From JBGCFO01 sp045106955 (lineage in GTDB: Bacteria; Pseudomonadota; Alphaproteobacteria; Rickettsiales; Rickettsiaceae), in assembly GCA_045106955.1 (NCBI GenBank), contig JBGCFO010000013.1, positions 1 through 44,456 on the forward strand: 44,456 nt of DNA, in the 5' to 3' direction. The notes beneath the pieces are model-generated. The model had not been told where the DNA came from. It made no database searches and saw only the letters and a list, made by a program, of their open reading frames with translations. Of this stretch, positions 34,839 through 43,787 are shown piece after piece (the stretch's first letter is position 1; the number at the start of each line of letters is the position of its first letter). The translations under genes and the position numbers were made by a program.

Positions 34839-36851
34839 ATGCAAGAAGATTCAGATAATCAATTATTAATACCGATTGATGATGATACCAATCTAATATG
34901 CGGAAAGTATCTTGTGCAATTTGATGCAAATATTGATGTCTTAAACAATGCGTTTTGTAAATACTACGAAGCAATTAATGTTCAGACAAATGATGAATAT
35001 TTTGCGATAGCATTTAATAATTCATTTAATCCTCCAATCGACGTTTGGAATAAAATCTGTAGAAAAAATATTCCTGGATTAAATAATTTAATTGCATATT
35101 CTCTTGTGCGCAATCAAGATACACTAACATTGATTGCAATAGTAGATAAGTACGATTTTAATAGAACTTTAACGCAGTATATAAATACTTCTGATATATC
35201 TGAAGAGCAGTTAAAAAAAATAATTACAACGATATCAAATATACTTGGTCAATGTAATGCTCTTGGGATTATTTGTGGAAATATTCATCCAGATAATGTA
35301 ATAGTAAAAGATAATGATGAATTTATGCTACGAGAATTCATTGATTCATATGCGCATTACAATCAATCTGGTTACTTCCTTGCCCCGGAAATATTAGAAG
35401 CATCTCCAATTGCTCGTTGTACCAATACAATAGCAGCTGATATATATGCATTCGGAGTATTAGTATTTTGCGCATATTCTAACAAGACGTTAAATGAACC
35501 TAATCAAAACCTTCAAATAGAAAGATTTAACAATGGCAGCTGTCAAAGCTTAATAAAAGATTATAAGGTCTCTAAATCTTTCAAAATATTTTTCATGTCA
35601 ACTATTCAAGATGATATAACGCTTAGATGGGATACGAATCAAATCTCTAATTGGCTTAATAAGCCAAATGACGCAGAGCGAAATAAATCAAGATATCAAT
35701 CCCAAAATGATAATTCGATTGTATTTAACAATAAAAATTACTTTTCAATAAAAGCTCTATCTTACGGATTGTTCATGAACTGGCAAATAGCTATAAATTT
35801 TATTAAAGACGATAAGTTATTTCGGTTTTTAAATATGCACAATATTAATACTGAGGAAATAAATAAGATCCACAAAGAAATTCGATCTGCTTTATTAGGT
35901 ATAATCTCATCGTATGATATTAGTATATCACTATCTAGATTGTTATTAACAATAGATCGACAGGGATGCATCAGATTTAATAACTTAGGATTTACAGCAG
36001 CATCTTTACCAAATCTATTGCATAATGCATTGTATAAACATGATCAAAGCTCCTACGAAAATATTATCAAGATCACACAAAACTTGCATGACATTAAAAC
36101 AAAGGATAAAAGCTTTGCTAGCAGTTTCGGATCTAGCGATAATGAATCTTTAATTGATAGCGCTATTTTTTCATCGTTTTCTACATCTAATATGTATGAT
36201 ACAACAAGGATTGTGTACGTTCTTAATAAGTACGCAAAATGCTTAAGTCCGATATTATCTGGAGAATATGTGTTAACATCTCAAGAAATGTTGATTGCAT
36301 TAGAAAACATTGCGCAATCAAATCCTGGTAAATTTACTATAGATAGGCATATTATAGCATTTTTAGCTGCTAAAATGTATTTACAAGATGACTCTTATAT
36401 AACAATATTACCAAATTTTACGAATTTATCTAACCATGAACTAATTCGTGGTTTTTGTGTAATTCATTTAGCTCATAAACAATTCCCTGATATTAAAATT
36501 GATCATCTTGTTAGCAACCTTATAGAAAAAATTATTATATTACTTGACCAATGTTTGCATAACGTAGAAATTAAAAATAAAATGTTTGAGTCGCTTAGAA
36601 ATGCAGCTCAAGAAGTTAACTTAGATTTGATATTAAAAATACTTTCTAATCAACAATCTTTTATAGAGGATTATAACGGATATTACCAATCTTGTAAGTC
36701 TCTTAAACAAATAAAAGAGGAAATGATATCATTAAAAAAATCTGATAATTTTAATGATATGTTATTTTTTGGCCAAAAAATCACTGTATTTGTTTCATAT
36801 GTATTTTGTTTGATAGCAATTATAGTGTTTGGATTTATCGTTAAATTTTAA
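34839..36851 (+). CDS. Tail-anchored protein with a pseudokinase domain
   Basis: A protein of 670 residues from the ATG at 34839 (a TTG at 34833 would add two). Residues about 20-275 match the protein-kinase fold: APE motif at 182-184 (YFLAPEILEA), D201-x-Y-A-F-G206 as in kinase subdomain IX, and R263-W in subdomain XI. The catalytic parts are lost: the HRD-K-N loop reads C-G-N148-I-H-P-D-N153 (Asp to Asn, Lys to His), DFG is REF (165-167), and no VAIK lysine is seen (FAIAF). A helical region of about 370 residues follows, and one C-terminal membrane span (about 646-668), so the bulk would face the cytoplasm. It sits between mreC and lptG. It is probably a regulatory or scaffold protein; its function is unknown. 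Confidence 0.75.
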   Translation: MQEDSDNQLLIPIDDDTNLICGKYLVQFDANIDVLNNAFCKYYEAINVQTNDEYFAIAFNNSFNPPIDVWNKICRKNIPGLNNLIAYSLVRNQDTLTLIAIVDKYDFNRTLTQYINTSDISEEQLKKIITTISNILGQCNALGIICGNIHPDNVIVKDNDEFMLREFIDSYAHYNQSGYFLAPEILEASPIARCTNTIAADIYAFGVLVFCAYSNKTLNEPNQNLQIERFNNGSCQSLIKDYKVSKSFKIFFMSTIQDDITLRWDTNQISNWLNKPNDAERNKSRYQSQNDNSIVFNNKNYFSIKALSYGLFMNWQIAINFIKDDKLFRFLNMHNINTEEINKIHKEIRSALLGIISSYDISISLSRLLLTIDRQGCIRFNNLGFTAASLPNLLHNALYKHDQSSYENIIKITQNLHDIKTKDKSFASSFGSSDNESLIDSAIFSSFSTSNMYDTTRIVYVLNKYAKCLSPILSGEYVLTSQEMLIALENIAQSNPGKFTIDRHIIAFLAAKMYLQDDSYITILPNFTNLSNHELIRGFCVIHLAHKQFPDIKIDHLVSNLIEKIIILLDQCLHNVEIKNKMFESLRNAAQEVNLDLILKILSNQQSFIEDYNGYYQSCKSLKQIKEEMISLKKSDNFNDMLFFGQKITVFVSYVFCLIAIIVFGFIVKF

Positions 36852-36871
36852 TAATTATTAAAACTTTGAAT

Positions 36872-37330
36872 ATGGAAACGCAAGATAAAAATTTTATATT
36901 TGCAGCATCTGCAATGAAAATAATAATATTTATTATAGCCTTAGTATTAGTTGTATTATCTAGATATGCATTTATATTTTTTACTGTTGCAATGCTACCG
37001 ACAATCATTGCATTGTTTTTTGATAGAAACCATCATAAATGTGCTTCTGCAACAATTTGCACATTTAACTTTATTGGCATATTGCCTTATCTAATGACAT
37101 TAATAAGCAATATCAATTCGATTAATCAATTATCAAAAAACATGATGTATAGTCTAGATACTTGGTTTGTAATTTATGGTTCTTATTCTGCAGGTCAAAT
37201 ATTATATTTTGCTCTGCCTTTAGCTATTATTAAAATTAAATCTATAAATACAGAAATGAATTTTGCTACATTACGTAGTAAATATAATAAACTATCTGCC
37301 AAATGGGGAATAGATATAGATGAAGAATAA
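36872..37330 (+). CDS. Small conserved-looking membrane protein
   Basis: A protein of 152 residues from the ATG at 36872. Three or four hydrophobic segments lie at about 9-30, 32-50, 64-84 and 108-125; FDRNHHKCAS is a basic loop after span 2, NFIGILPYLMTLI is in span 3, and the C-terminal tail is charged and ends KWGIDIDEE. The pattern of LPTIIALFFDR and NF-GI-PYL recalls a conserved uncharacterised alphaproteobacterial membrane protein, from memory only. It follows the pseudokinase gene by 20 bases and precedes lptG by 5, which suggests a three-gene unit. Confidence 0.6.
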   Translation: METQDKNFIFAASAMKIIIFIIALVLVVLSRYAFIFFTVAMLPTIIALFFDRNHHKCASATICTFNFIGILPYLMTLISNINSINQLSKNMMYSLDTWFVIYGSYSAGQILYFALPLAIIKIKSINTEMNFATLRSKYNKLSAKWGIDIDEE

Positions 37331-37335
37331 AATTC

Positions 37336-38409
37336 ATGCGTATTTATACAAAATATATTATACAAAACCTCGTACCGTTATTCATTCTTACACTTTGCGT
37401 TTCAGTTCTCCTTGTATGGATATTACAAATTTTTAAGTTCTTACACCTAATCAATAAAGGTATTAGAATATACGATTTTATACAAATCACTCTTCTTGCC
37501 TTACCACTCCTAATATTCATATTAATGCCGATTGTGACAAGTCTTTCATGTTTATTTTTTTATAATAAACTCATTGTTGATAGACAGTTGATTATACTGC
37601 AAACCTCTGGATTGAGTAATTTTCAAATTGCTAAACCAGCAATCCTTGTATCAATATTTATTACTCTTTTTGCATACTATATATCAGCTGATTTACTTCC
37701 TAAATCTTATAGAGAATTAAAATCAAAGTTAGAAAATATTAAAAATCATTATGTATCAAATATCATTGAAGAGAAAACATTTGTACAATTATCAAAAAAC
37801 TTAACAATATATGTAAATAAAAAACTATCTAACAACAAGGTGCTGGGCGTAATATTGTTTGACAATTATAGCTCCAAACGCCAATCAATATTATTTGCAG
37901 AATATGGGGAGTTATTGATAGAAAATAATAAATTTGTGATTTATTTATCTAACGGCGCCAGACAAGCATACGACCATAACAATCAAATTACCAATCTCAC
38001 ATTTGATTCAATAGTTGTTAAGGAACTGCTATCGCAAAACATTAAAAATGATATTGTATCTATGAATATTAATGAATACTATATCAATGAATTACTATTT
38101 CCCAATAATTCCATTAATCACAACCAAAAACTAAAACTTATTTCTCAAGCTCATCAGAGATTAACATGGCCTGCTTATAATTTTATCCTTATATTTATTG
38201 GTCTAGCTATATTCTTGCACCGCAATACATTTACCCGCGATAGAAAACTAATTCACTATGCCCCAGTAATAGTTATCACTATTGTACTCGTATATTCACA
38301 TTTTGCTATTAATAATATGTCATCCAAACATTTATATTATTCATATTTATATTATCTAAACATTATTCTTTGTATTGCCGGTGGCGCTATTATGTATAAC
38401 AAAAAATAG
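37336..38409 (+). CDS. lptG: LPS export permease, YjgP/YjgQ family (LptG)
   Basis: Second permease of the LPS exporter family, 357 residues with the same layout as the protein at 31697: an N-terminal span (about 12-32), spans at about 50-75 and 98-120, a periplasmic beta domain (with EEKTFVQLSKNLTIYVNK and ILFDNYSSKRQSILFAE), and three C-terminal spans (about 275-355). The HQRLTWPAYNFILIFIGLAI block before the last spans is typical of the family. The assignment to LptG rather than LptF rests on pairing with the other gene. Confidence 0.85.
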   Translation: MRIYTKYIIQNLVPLFILTLCVSVLLVWILQIFKFLHLINKGIRIYDFIQITLLALPLLIFILMPIVTSLSCLFFYNKLIVDRQLIILQTSGLSNFQIAKPAILVSIFITLFAYYISADLLPKSYRELKSKLENIKNHYVSNIIEEKTFVQLSKNLTIYVNKKLSNNKVLGVILFDNYSSKRQSILFAEYGELLIENNKFVIYLSNGARQAYDHNNQITNLTFDSIVVKELLSQNIKNDIVSMNINEYYINELLFPNNSINHNQKLKLISQAHQRLTWPAYNFILIFIGLAIFLHRNTFTRDRKLIHYAPVIVITIVLVYSHFAINNMSSKHLYYSYLYYLNIILCIAGGAIMYNKK

Positions 38410-38552
38410 TTTTAATAGATATATAGTTTGAGATTAAAATGTATCTCATTTAGTCTATTGCAATGAGCTGATAATAATCAAATATTGTTAAATATTTTGT
38501 AAATCGATACAATTAATTGAGCACTGCTTCAACTATTTTAAGATAGATCTAT

Positions 38553-39641
38553 ATGAGTGATATAGCAAATATAGATATCAATGCATTTAAAGAGCGCATT
38601 GATAGCAAATTTAAAGATAATTTACCAATTAAATTGCGATCTACATTATCTAATATTCTTGCAATCGATTACCATACAAGGTGCAAAGATAAAATTATGA
38701 TACACAAACATGTAGATAGCTGTATAAAAAAAATAGGTAATTTTTTATATGGTAAAGTTGTAAGTGATGATAGTTTTTCTGCTGCAATGACTTTATTCAG
38801 TATTGCGATTGCAAGCGACAATTTGTCTTATAAAGATCATAATCAAGAATTATTAGTTGAATGTTCGATTAATCAAATTATAGAAATGCATTTTGCGTAT
38901 TTAAGCAATGCGCAAAAATTAAAAGCTAAAGCAATTCTAATTAAACTGATAGGAAATAAAGACCAAAAGAAAATCATTAGTCAGATACATTCTAATATAT
39001 CAATTACCAAAACAATCGTAGATGGAATGATAAAATTAGATATAGCAATTGATAAAAATAGCAATAATATATTTGATGAATTCCACGCTATAATACTACG
39101 CAATTCTAAAACGCAAAATAATGTAGATAAAATTAAAAATTTTATATCTAAAATCACTACAATGACCATTGGATTATCAATACCAGGCTTACTTTTGATG
39201 ACAACATCTACATTAATTCCTGTTGCTATGATACCTAGCGCAATTGCAATGATTAAATTTGGACCTAAAATTGGCTCAATGATTGGGCAAAATGCAATTA
39301 ATGCAAATGGTTGGTTACAAGATATACAAACAAAAGATAATCAAGCTATGGAAAATTTACTTGATCAAATGAGCTCTAAAAAAGTCACTGCTGTAACTTA
39401 TCGGAAATTTAGAAAAATTACACATGAACATGAAAAAATGCATGATAAAAATATTGATAAAAATGAATTAAATAATCAAGAGCAAATCAATCTGGATGAG
39501 TTGATAATTGAAGAGATAATAGATCTTGATAATATCAAGGATAAGGTAAGCCAACATACTTCTGGTGTAATGAAGCAAAAAACTGTAGATAAACTCAAAA
39601 AAAGATCAATCAATGATCAATCTTTGCAACGTTACAAATAA
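38553..39641 (+). CDS. Hypothetical protein with a hydrophobic hairpin
   Basis: A protein of 362 residues without a family I recognise. Residues 1-200 are polar and helical; 201-238 form one long hydrophobic stretch broken by Pro (GLSIPGLLLMTTSTLIPVAM), enough for a membrane hairpin; 240-362 are highly charged, acidic in the middle (NLDELIIEEIIDLDN) and basic at the end. No signal peptide. It stands alone, with 143 bases before it and a convergent gene after it. It may be a lineage-specific membrane-associated protein or a secreted effector. Confidence 0.6.
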   Translation: MSDIANIDINAFKERIDSKFKDNLPIKLRSTLSNILAIDYHTRCKDKIMIHKHVDSCIKKIGNFLYGKVVSDDSFSAAMTLFSIAIASDNLSYKDHNQELLVECSINQIIEMHFAYLSNAQKLKAKAILIKLIGNKDQKKIISQIHSNISITKTIVDGMIKLDIAIDKNSNNIFDEFHAIILRNSKTQNNVDKIKNFISKITTMTIGLSIPGLLLMTTSTLIPVAMIPSAIAMIKFGPKIGSMIGQNAINANGWLQDIQTKDNQAMENLLDQMSSKKVTAVTYRKFRKITHEHEKMHDKNIDKNELNNQEQINLDELIIEEIIDLDNIKDKVSQHTSGVMKQKTVDKLKKRSINDQSLQRYK

Positions 39642-39696
39642 TACGCACGTTACTTTAGACTTAATCTGAAAGCCAAAAGCCATAAGTATCAACCTA

Positions 39697-40434
39697 TTAT
39701 AGTATTTGATCAAGAGTGTTAGAATTGCAATAGATAAAAGATTCCGAGGTATTTTTGATTATACCGCCAGATTCTTGGACCATTAATGTCAGCACGGCAC
39801 CAATTTGGTTCTGAGCAAAATGCAAAACAGCGTCAATTTTACTTTGTAGTAATAACGATACATCATAACAATGAGAATCAAATATACGAATATTTTTATA
39901 TTCTAAAACCTTAGAGTGATGGTCTGTAACAATAATTATATCTGACTTGTTTAGACGTTGCGAAGAAATACGCATACGCATAGACTGTGTGTTACTGCCA
40001 GCATTTGGCCCAAAGGTTTCTTTCCAACATCCTGATCCTTTTTGTGCGTAATATATCTCACCTAGGACTGGAAAGTACATTGCTCCATGTGTAACAACGT
40101 GCTTATCTTCAATCCATTCAATATATGCAATGGAGCTTGCAAAAAATGGTAAGGATTTTTGAAAATTTACAATCGAATCTATAGGTGAAATCATTATAAA
40201 TGATTGTTTGTTTGGCTTTTCAACTATAAACAGATCAGATTCAGAAGTAGAGGTAATAGGCATTTTATATCTCTCCAATTCTTCAATTAATGCATTCTTA
40301 GTACGTTTGTAAGCTCTACTAGCAAAGCTACTTGTGTTGCTAGAGCCAGATTGCATCATAGCTAATTCTCTATAATCTCTATGAAGCAATTTTGATGCTC
40401 CATAGATTGCATTTACTAGCCCTTTGATATACAT
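39697..40434 (-). CDS. Inositol monophosphatase-like protein, metal site degraded
   Basis: A protein of 245 residues with the SuhB/IMPase layout. FIMISPIDSIVNFQKSLPFF matches the D-P-[IL]-D-G-T-x-N-F motif with the first Asp replaced by Ser83 and G-T by S-I. GEIYYAQKGSGCW matches the following strand and loop. VLTLMVQESGGII matches the C-terminal A-G-x-L-V-x-E-A-G-G, where the W-D ligand pair is replaced. Only Asp86 and possibly Glu65 of the usual metal ligands remain, so phosphatase activity is doubtful. It is downstream of efp on the same strand, 27 bases apart. Confidence 0.75.
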   Translation of the reverse strand: MYIKGLVNAIYGASKLLHRDYRELAMMQSGSSNTSSFASRAYKRTKNALIEELERYKMPITSTSESDLFIVEKPNKQSFIMISPIDSIVNFQKSLPFFASSIAYIEWIEDKHVVTHGAMYFPVLGEIYYAQKGSGCWKETFGPNAGSNTQSMRMRISSQRLNKSDIIIVTDHHSKVLEYKNIRIFDSHCYDVSLLLQSKIDAVLHFAQNQIGAVLTLMVQESGGIIKNTSESFIYCNSNTLDQIL

Positions 40435-40461
40435 AATGTTATTTTTATTATTATTATTTTA

Positions 40462-41034
40462 CTAAGTTTTTTTACTACGCTCAACAAAGCTTAAATCATC
40501 AGTATTAATGACAACTTTTTCACCAATGGTAAGATAGCTAGGCAACATAATCTTCATGCCATTTGTCATTATCGCTGGCTTATACGATGATGTAACAGTA
40601 GAACCTTTAATGACAGGATCGGTTTCAGCAATTTCAACGATCATTTTTAGCGGTAATGAGATTGTTAATGGTATATTATCATGGAATTCAACCGTTACAA
40701 TCATATCTTCTTCTAATAAAGGAAATTTATCTCCTAAAATTTCTTTATCAATAAAAATTTGTTCAAATGTTTCATTATCCATCAAAATTAGATTACTACC
40801 TTCGCAATAGAGATATAACATCTCTTTCTGCTCTAATCGCGCTCTTTGAACAGTATCAGTAGAAACAAATCTAACACTAGTTTTGACTTTCGTTTTGAAG
40901 TTTTTGAGTTCAAGCTTGATGTAAGCATTCCCTTTGCCTGGCTTTGTATGTTCAGGATTTTTTGTAACAATCCATAAATTATCATTATAAATTAAGATAT
41001 TGCCAGACTTAATTGAATTTGCAGATATTTTCAT
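40462..41034 (-). CDS. efp: Elongation factor P
   Basis: Relieves ribosome stalling at proline stretches. The 190-residue protein has three beta-barrel domains: KOW-like domain I with HTKPGKGNAYIKLELKN, where Lys34 at the loop tip is the position modified in Lys-type EF-P; domain II with YLYCEGSNLILMDNETFEQI; and the C-terminal OB domain with the conserved end block SYLTIGEKVVINT. No modification enzyme gene is in the window. Confidence 0.97.
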   Translation of the reverse strand: MKISANSIKSGNILIYNDNLWIVTKNPEHTKPGKGNAYIKLELKNFKTKVKTSVRFVSTDTVQRARLEQKEMLYLYCEGSNLILMDNETFEQIFIDKEILGDKFPLLEEDMIVTVEFHDNIPLTISLPLKMIVEIAETDPVIKGSTVTSSYKPAIMTNGMKIMLPSYLTIGEKVVINTDDLSFVERSKKT

Positions 41035-41132
41035 AAAATTATTTTACGATATAAATAAAGATATTGTTTTAGAATTACCCATAATAGGTTATTATTCTAA
41101 GAAATCAAGGATAACATTAATTTTATTATAAT

Positions 41133-41825
41133 ATGAATGATATTGTAGTTAATCATGGAATATTTTGCGTTAGCTTATTAGCGCTTGGAGCTTGCACATT
41201 AGTTTTTTTTAGATTTGGAGCATGTGCAGCGATTAATTGGATTACGGTTCAAGCCATCTTAGCTAATATCATTGTTATCAAACAAATAGATTTGCTTGGC
41301 ATGCACGTCACTGCAGCAGATGCATTAACAGTATCTAGCTTCTTTTCATTAACTTTATTGCAAGAAGTTCATGGTAAAACACTGGCTAAATCTGCTATTA
41401 ATATATCTATTATATCGTTGATATTTTTTGCGTTAGTTATGCGCTTGCATTTGTTATATAAGCCAAATGTGCAAGATTTTTCTGAACATGCATACCAAAT
41501 AATATTCGGCTCTAACGTGCGTATTATCATATCATCGATTCTTGCATATTATATTTCGCAATCTCTTAATTCGTATTGCTATTTTAAATTAACAAATAAA
41601 TTTCCTAAATTATCTAGCGCAATTAGAGTAAATATTCCTGTAGTTATTGCCCAAATGGTAGATACTATTATTTTTAGTTTTCTTGGCTTGTATGGATTAA
41701 TACATAGTTTATGGTCTGTAATTATATTTAGCTCTGCTATCAAATTGTTATCTACTGCAATATTAAGCTATTTAGTATTATATATTCGTAATAACAAATT
41801 TATAAAAAATCCTAGATCTAAATAG
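41133..41825 (+). CDS. Queuosine precursor transporter, YhhQ family
   Basis: An integral membrane protein of 230 residues with about six spans, of the YhhQ/COG1738 vitamin-uptake type that imports queuosine precursors (preQ0, preQ1 or queuine) into bacteria. Family features seen are the N-terminal strongly hydrophobic spans, ANIIVIKQIDLLGM, LLQEVHGKTLAKSAI, and SQSLNSYCYFKLTNKFP with IDTIIFSFLGLYG-like VDTIIFSFLGLYGL further on. It lies 5 bases before tgt, which supports the assignment. No preQ1 riboswitch-like sequence is visible upstream. Confidence 0.88.
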   Translation: MNDIVVNHGIFCVSLLALGACTLVFFRFGACAAINWITVQAILANIIVIKQIDLLGMHVTAADALTVSSFFSLTLLQEVHGKTLAKSAINISIISLIFFALVMRLHLLYKPNVQDFSEHAYQIIFGSNVRIIISSILAYYISQSLNSYCYFKLTNKFPKLSSAIRVNIPVVIAQMVDTIIFSFLGLYGLIHSLWSVIIFSSAIKLLSTAILSYLVLYIRNNKFIKNPRSK

Positions 41826-41830
41826 CTAGC

Positions 41831-42964
41831 ATGAGTAAATTTAAATTCCATATTACACATAAATCTAGTAAATCTAATGCTCGTACTGGATTTATAGAAA
41901 CAGCGCATGGGATAATAAACACACCTGCATTTGTTGCAGTAGGAACCAATGGTACTTTAAAAGCATTGGATAATGTTATGTTAGAGCAATTGCTTAAACA
42001 AGATCTAATTTTTTGCAATACATATCATCTGCTTGTACATCCTGGGCCAGATGTGATAGAAAACGCTGGTGGGTTACATAAATTCATCAATCGCTCATCT
42101 CCAATTATTACTGATTCTGGTGGGTTTCAAATATTTAGCCTAGCATATGGCGGCGTTGCAAATGAACTGAAGAGCAAAGGCAGCAAAACATCTAATGATA
42201 TACTGAAAATTTCCGAAGATGGAGTAATTTTTCGTTCATATCGAAATGGAGATAGAATTTTATTGACGCCAGAAATTTCAGTTGATGTTCAAAAAAAACT
42301 TGGATCAGATATCATCATTCCATTAGATGAGTTATTACCTTATCATAGCTCTCAAGAATATCTTGTTAAATCTTTGGAAAGAACTCATCGTTGGGAGAAA
42401 CGATCTTTGGACGCTCATTTAATCAATAAAAAAAATCAAGCCATGTACGCTGTTGTGCATGGAGGTTTGAACAAAGAATTGCGTAAATTAAGCGCTAATT
42501 ATTTATCAAAATTAGATTTTGAAGGATTTGCTATAGGTGGTAGTTTAGGAAAAAATACATCTGATGTTGTAAAAGTCTTAGGATATACTGTTGACTATTT
42601 AGATCCTATAAAGCCAATGCATTTACTTGGCATAGGTGATATCGCAACAATTAAAGCTGCGATTCCATATGGCATTGATAGCTTTGATAGCGCTTATCCA
42701 ACAAAAATAGCACGTCATGGACTCTTATTAAGGTCTTCTGGTCAGAATATTAAAATCATGCAAACTATTTGGAGAAAGGATTTTGAACCAATTGATCCAA
42801 AATGCTTTTGTTATGTATGTCAAAATTATAGCAAAGCCTATTTGCATCATTTATTTAAATGCTATGAACCATCAGCTCTTACGCTGGGAACAATACATAA
42901 TATTAGCATTATGAATCAATATATGGAAAATTTAAGATCGCAAATATTAAATAATGAAATTTAG
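41831..42964 (+). CDS. tgt: tRNA-guanine transglycosylase, divergent
   Basis: Exchanges G34 of GUN-anticodon tRNAs for a 7-deazaguanine base. At 377 residues it is full length. Catalytic residues are kept: Asp95 (TDSGGFQ) and Asp286 (FDSAYPTK), with Asp166 in the pocket, and zinc ligands C325-x-C327-x2-C330 and His356. The substrate pocket differs from the standard bacterial enzyme: GGLAVGE is GGSLGKN (236-242), the Cys of FDEC is Leu168, and the Gln of VQGG is His210. Gly240 stands where preQ1-type enzymes have Val. It is paired with the YhhQ transporter. Probably functional, with altered substrate preference, perhaps queuine. Confidence 0.93.
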   Translation: MSKFKFHITHKSSKSNARTGFIETAHGIINTPAFVAVGTNGTLKALDNVMLEQLLKQDLIFCNTYHLLVHPGPDVIENAGGLHKFINRSSPIITDSGGFQIFSLAYGGVANELKSKGSKTSNDILKISEDGVIFRSYRNGDRILLTPEISVDVQKKLGSDIIIPLDELLPYHSSQEYLVKSLERTHRWEKRSLDAHLINKKNQAMYAVVHGGLNKELRKLSANYLSKLDFEGFAIGGSLGKNTSDVVKVLGYTVDYLDPIKPMHLLGIGDIATIKAAIPYGIDSFDSAYPTKIARHGLLLRSSGQNIKIMQTIWRKDFEPIDPKCFCYVCQNYSKAYLHHLFKCYEPSALTLGTIHNISIMNQYMENLRSQILNNEI

Positions 42965-43202
42965 ATAATGCAGACACAATCAGTGAAAGTTATGATTTTA
43001 TCGCAATATGACACAATTGTAATACAATGATAACATGCAATATTGCAGAATTTTAACAAATGTTCAAATAAATAAAAAATGAATTTTTTAATATAAATGA
43101 TGTTATCTAAAAACATTAAAATGATTTGAATAATATAAGTTATGAGGGTAATATGTACTTGAAGATATACATTGTGCATGTATTAAATTACATATCAATT
43201 TT

Positions 43203-43757
43203 ATGAGAGTTTTGAGAAATATTCCAAATTATTTAACGATTTTTAGAATATTAATTACGCCGATAATAGTATTAACATTCTATTTTGAAGGAGCTGCATT
43301 ATCTCATATTTTAGGATCAATTTTGTTTATATTTGCTGGTATTTCAGATTTTTTAGATGGTTACATTGCAAAAAAATTTAACTTAATATCAAATTTTGGT
43401 CAAATGCTTGATCCAGTTGCTGATAAAGTTCTAATTAGCTGTGTAATAGTAATGTTGATTAAGACCGATAAAGTCAATGTTATAGCTGGATTATTAATCT
43501 TATCGCGTGAGTTTATCGTCTCCGGTTTACGTGAATTTTTAGGACAAGTGCAAGTAAGCATGCCAGTATCACGCCTATCAAAACTTAAAACTATAGTACA
43601 AATGTGCTCTCTATCATTGCTGATTTTAGGATCTCAAGCTTCTGGAATAAGAATCATTGACCCAATTGGCAATGCGAGTCTATGGGTCGCTGTAATTTTA
43701 ACTATTATTACTGGATCATCTTACATTAAATCATGCAAAGCCTTATGGAAAAACTAA
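43203..43757 (+). CDS. pgsA: CDP-diacylglycerol--glycerol-3-phosphate 3-phosphatidyltransferase
   Basis: Makes phosphatidylglycerol phosphate in the inner membrane. The 184-residue protein has the N-terminal PNYLTIFRILITP typical of PgsA and the CDP-alcohol phosphotransferase motif D49-x2-D52-G53-x2-A56-K57-x8-G66-x3-D70-x3-D74, with Lys in place of the usual Arg after Ala. REFIVSGLREF is also characteristic. Five or six spans follow. folA starts 30 bases downstream. Confidence 0.95.
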   Translation: MRVLRNIPNYLTIFRILITPIIVLTFYFEGAALSHILGSILFIFAGISDFLDGYIAKKFNLISNFGQMLDPVADKVLISCVIVMLIKTDKVNVIAGLLILSREFIVSGLREFLGQVQVSMPVSRLSKLKTIVQMCSLSLLILGSQASGIRIIDPIGNASLWVAVILTIITGSSYIKSCKALWKN

Positions 43758-43787
43758 TAACAATGATTTTTTAATAATTTATCTAAA

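Noticed and set aside
41035..41132. Possible preQ1 riboswitch before the YhhQ gene
   Set aside because: Only an imperfect AT-rich inverted repeat is visible; no conserved preQ1 aptamer loop or C-rich stretch.
42961..43179. Minus-strand open frame of 72 codons between tgt and pgsA
   Set aside because: Ile/Phe/Tyr-rich as expected from random AT-rich DNA, no start context, no neighbour logic. The 238-base gap shows nothing else.
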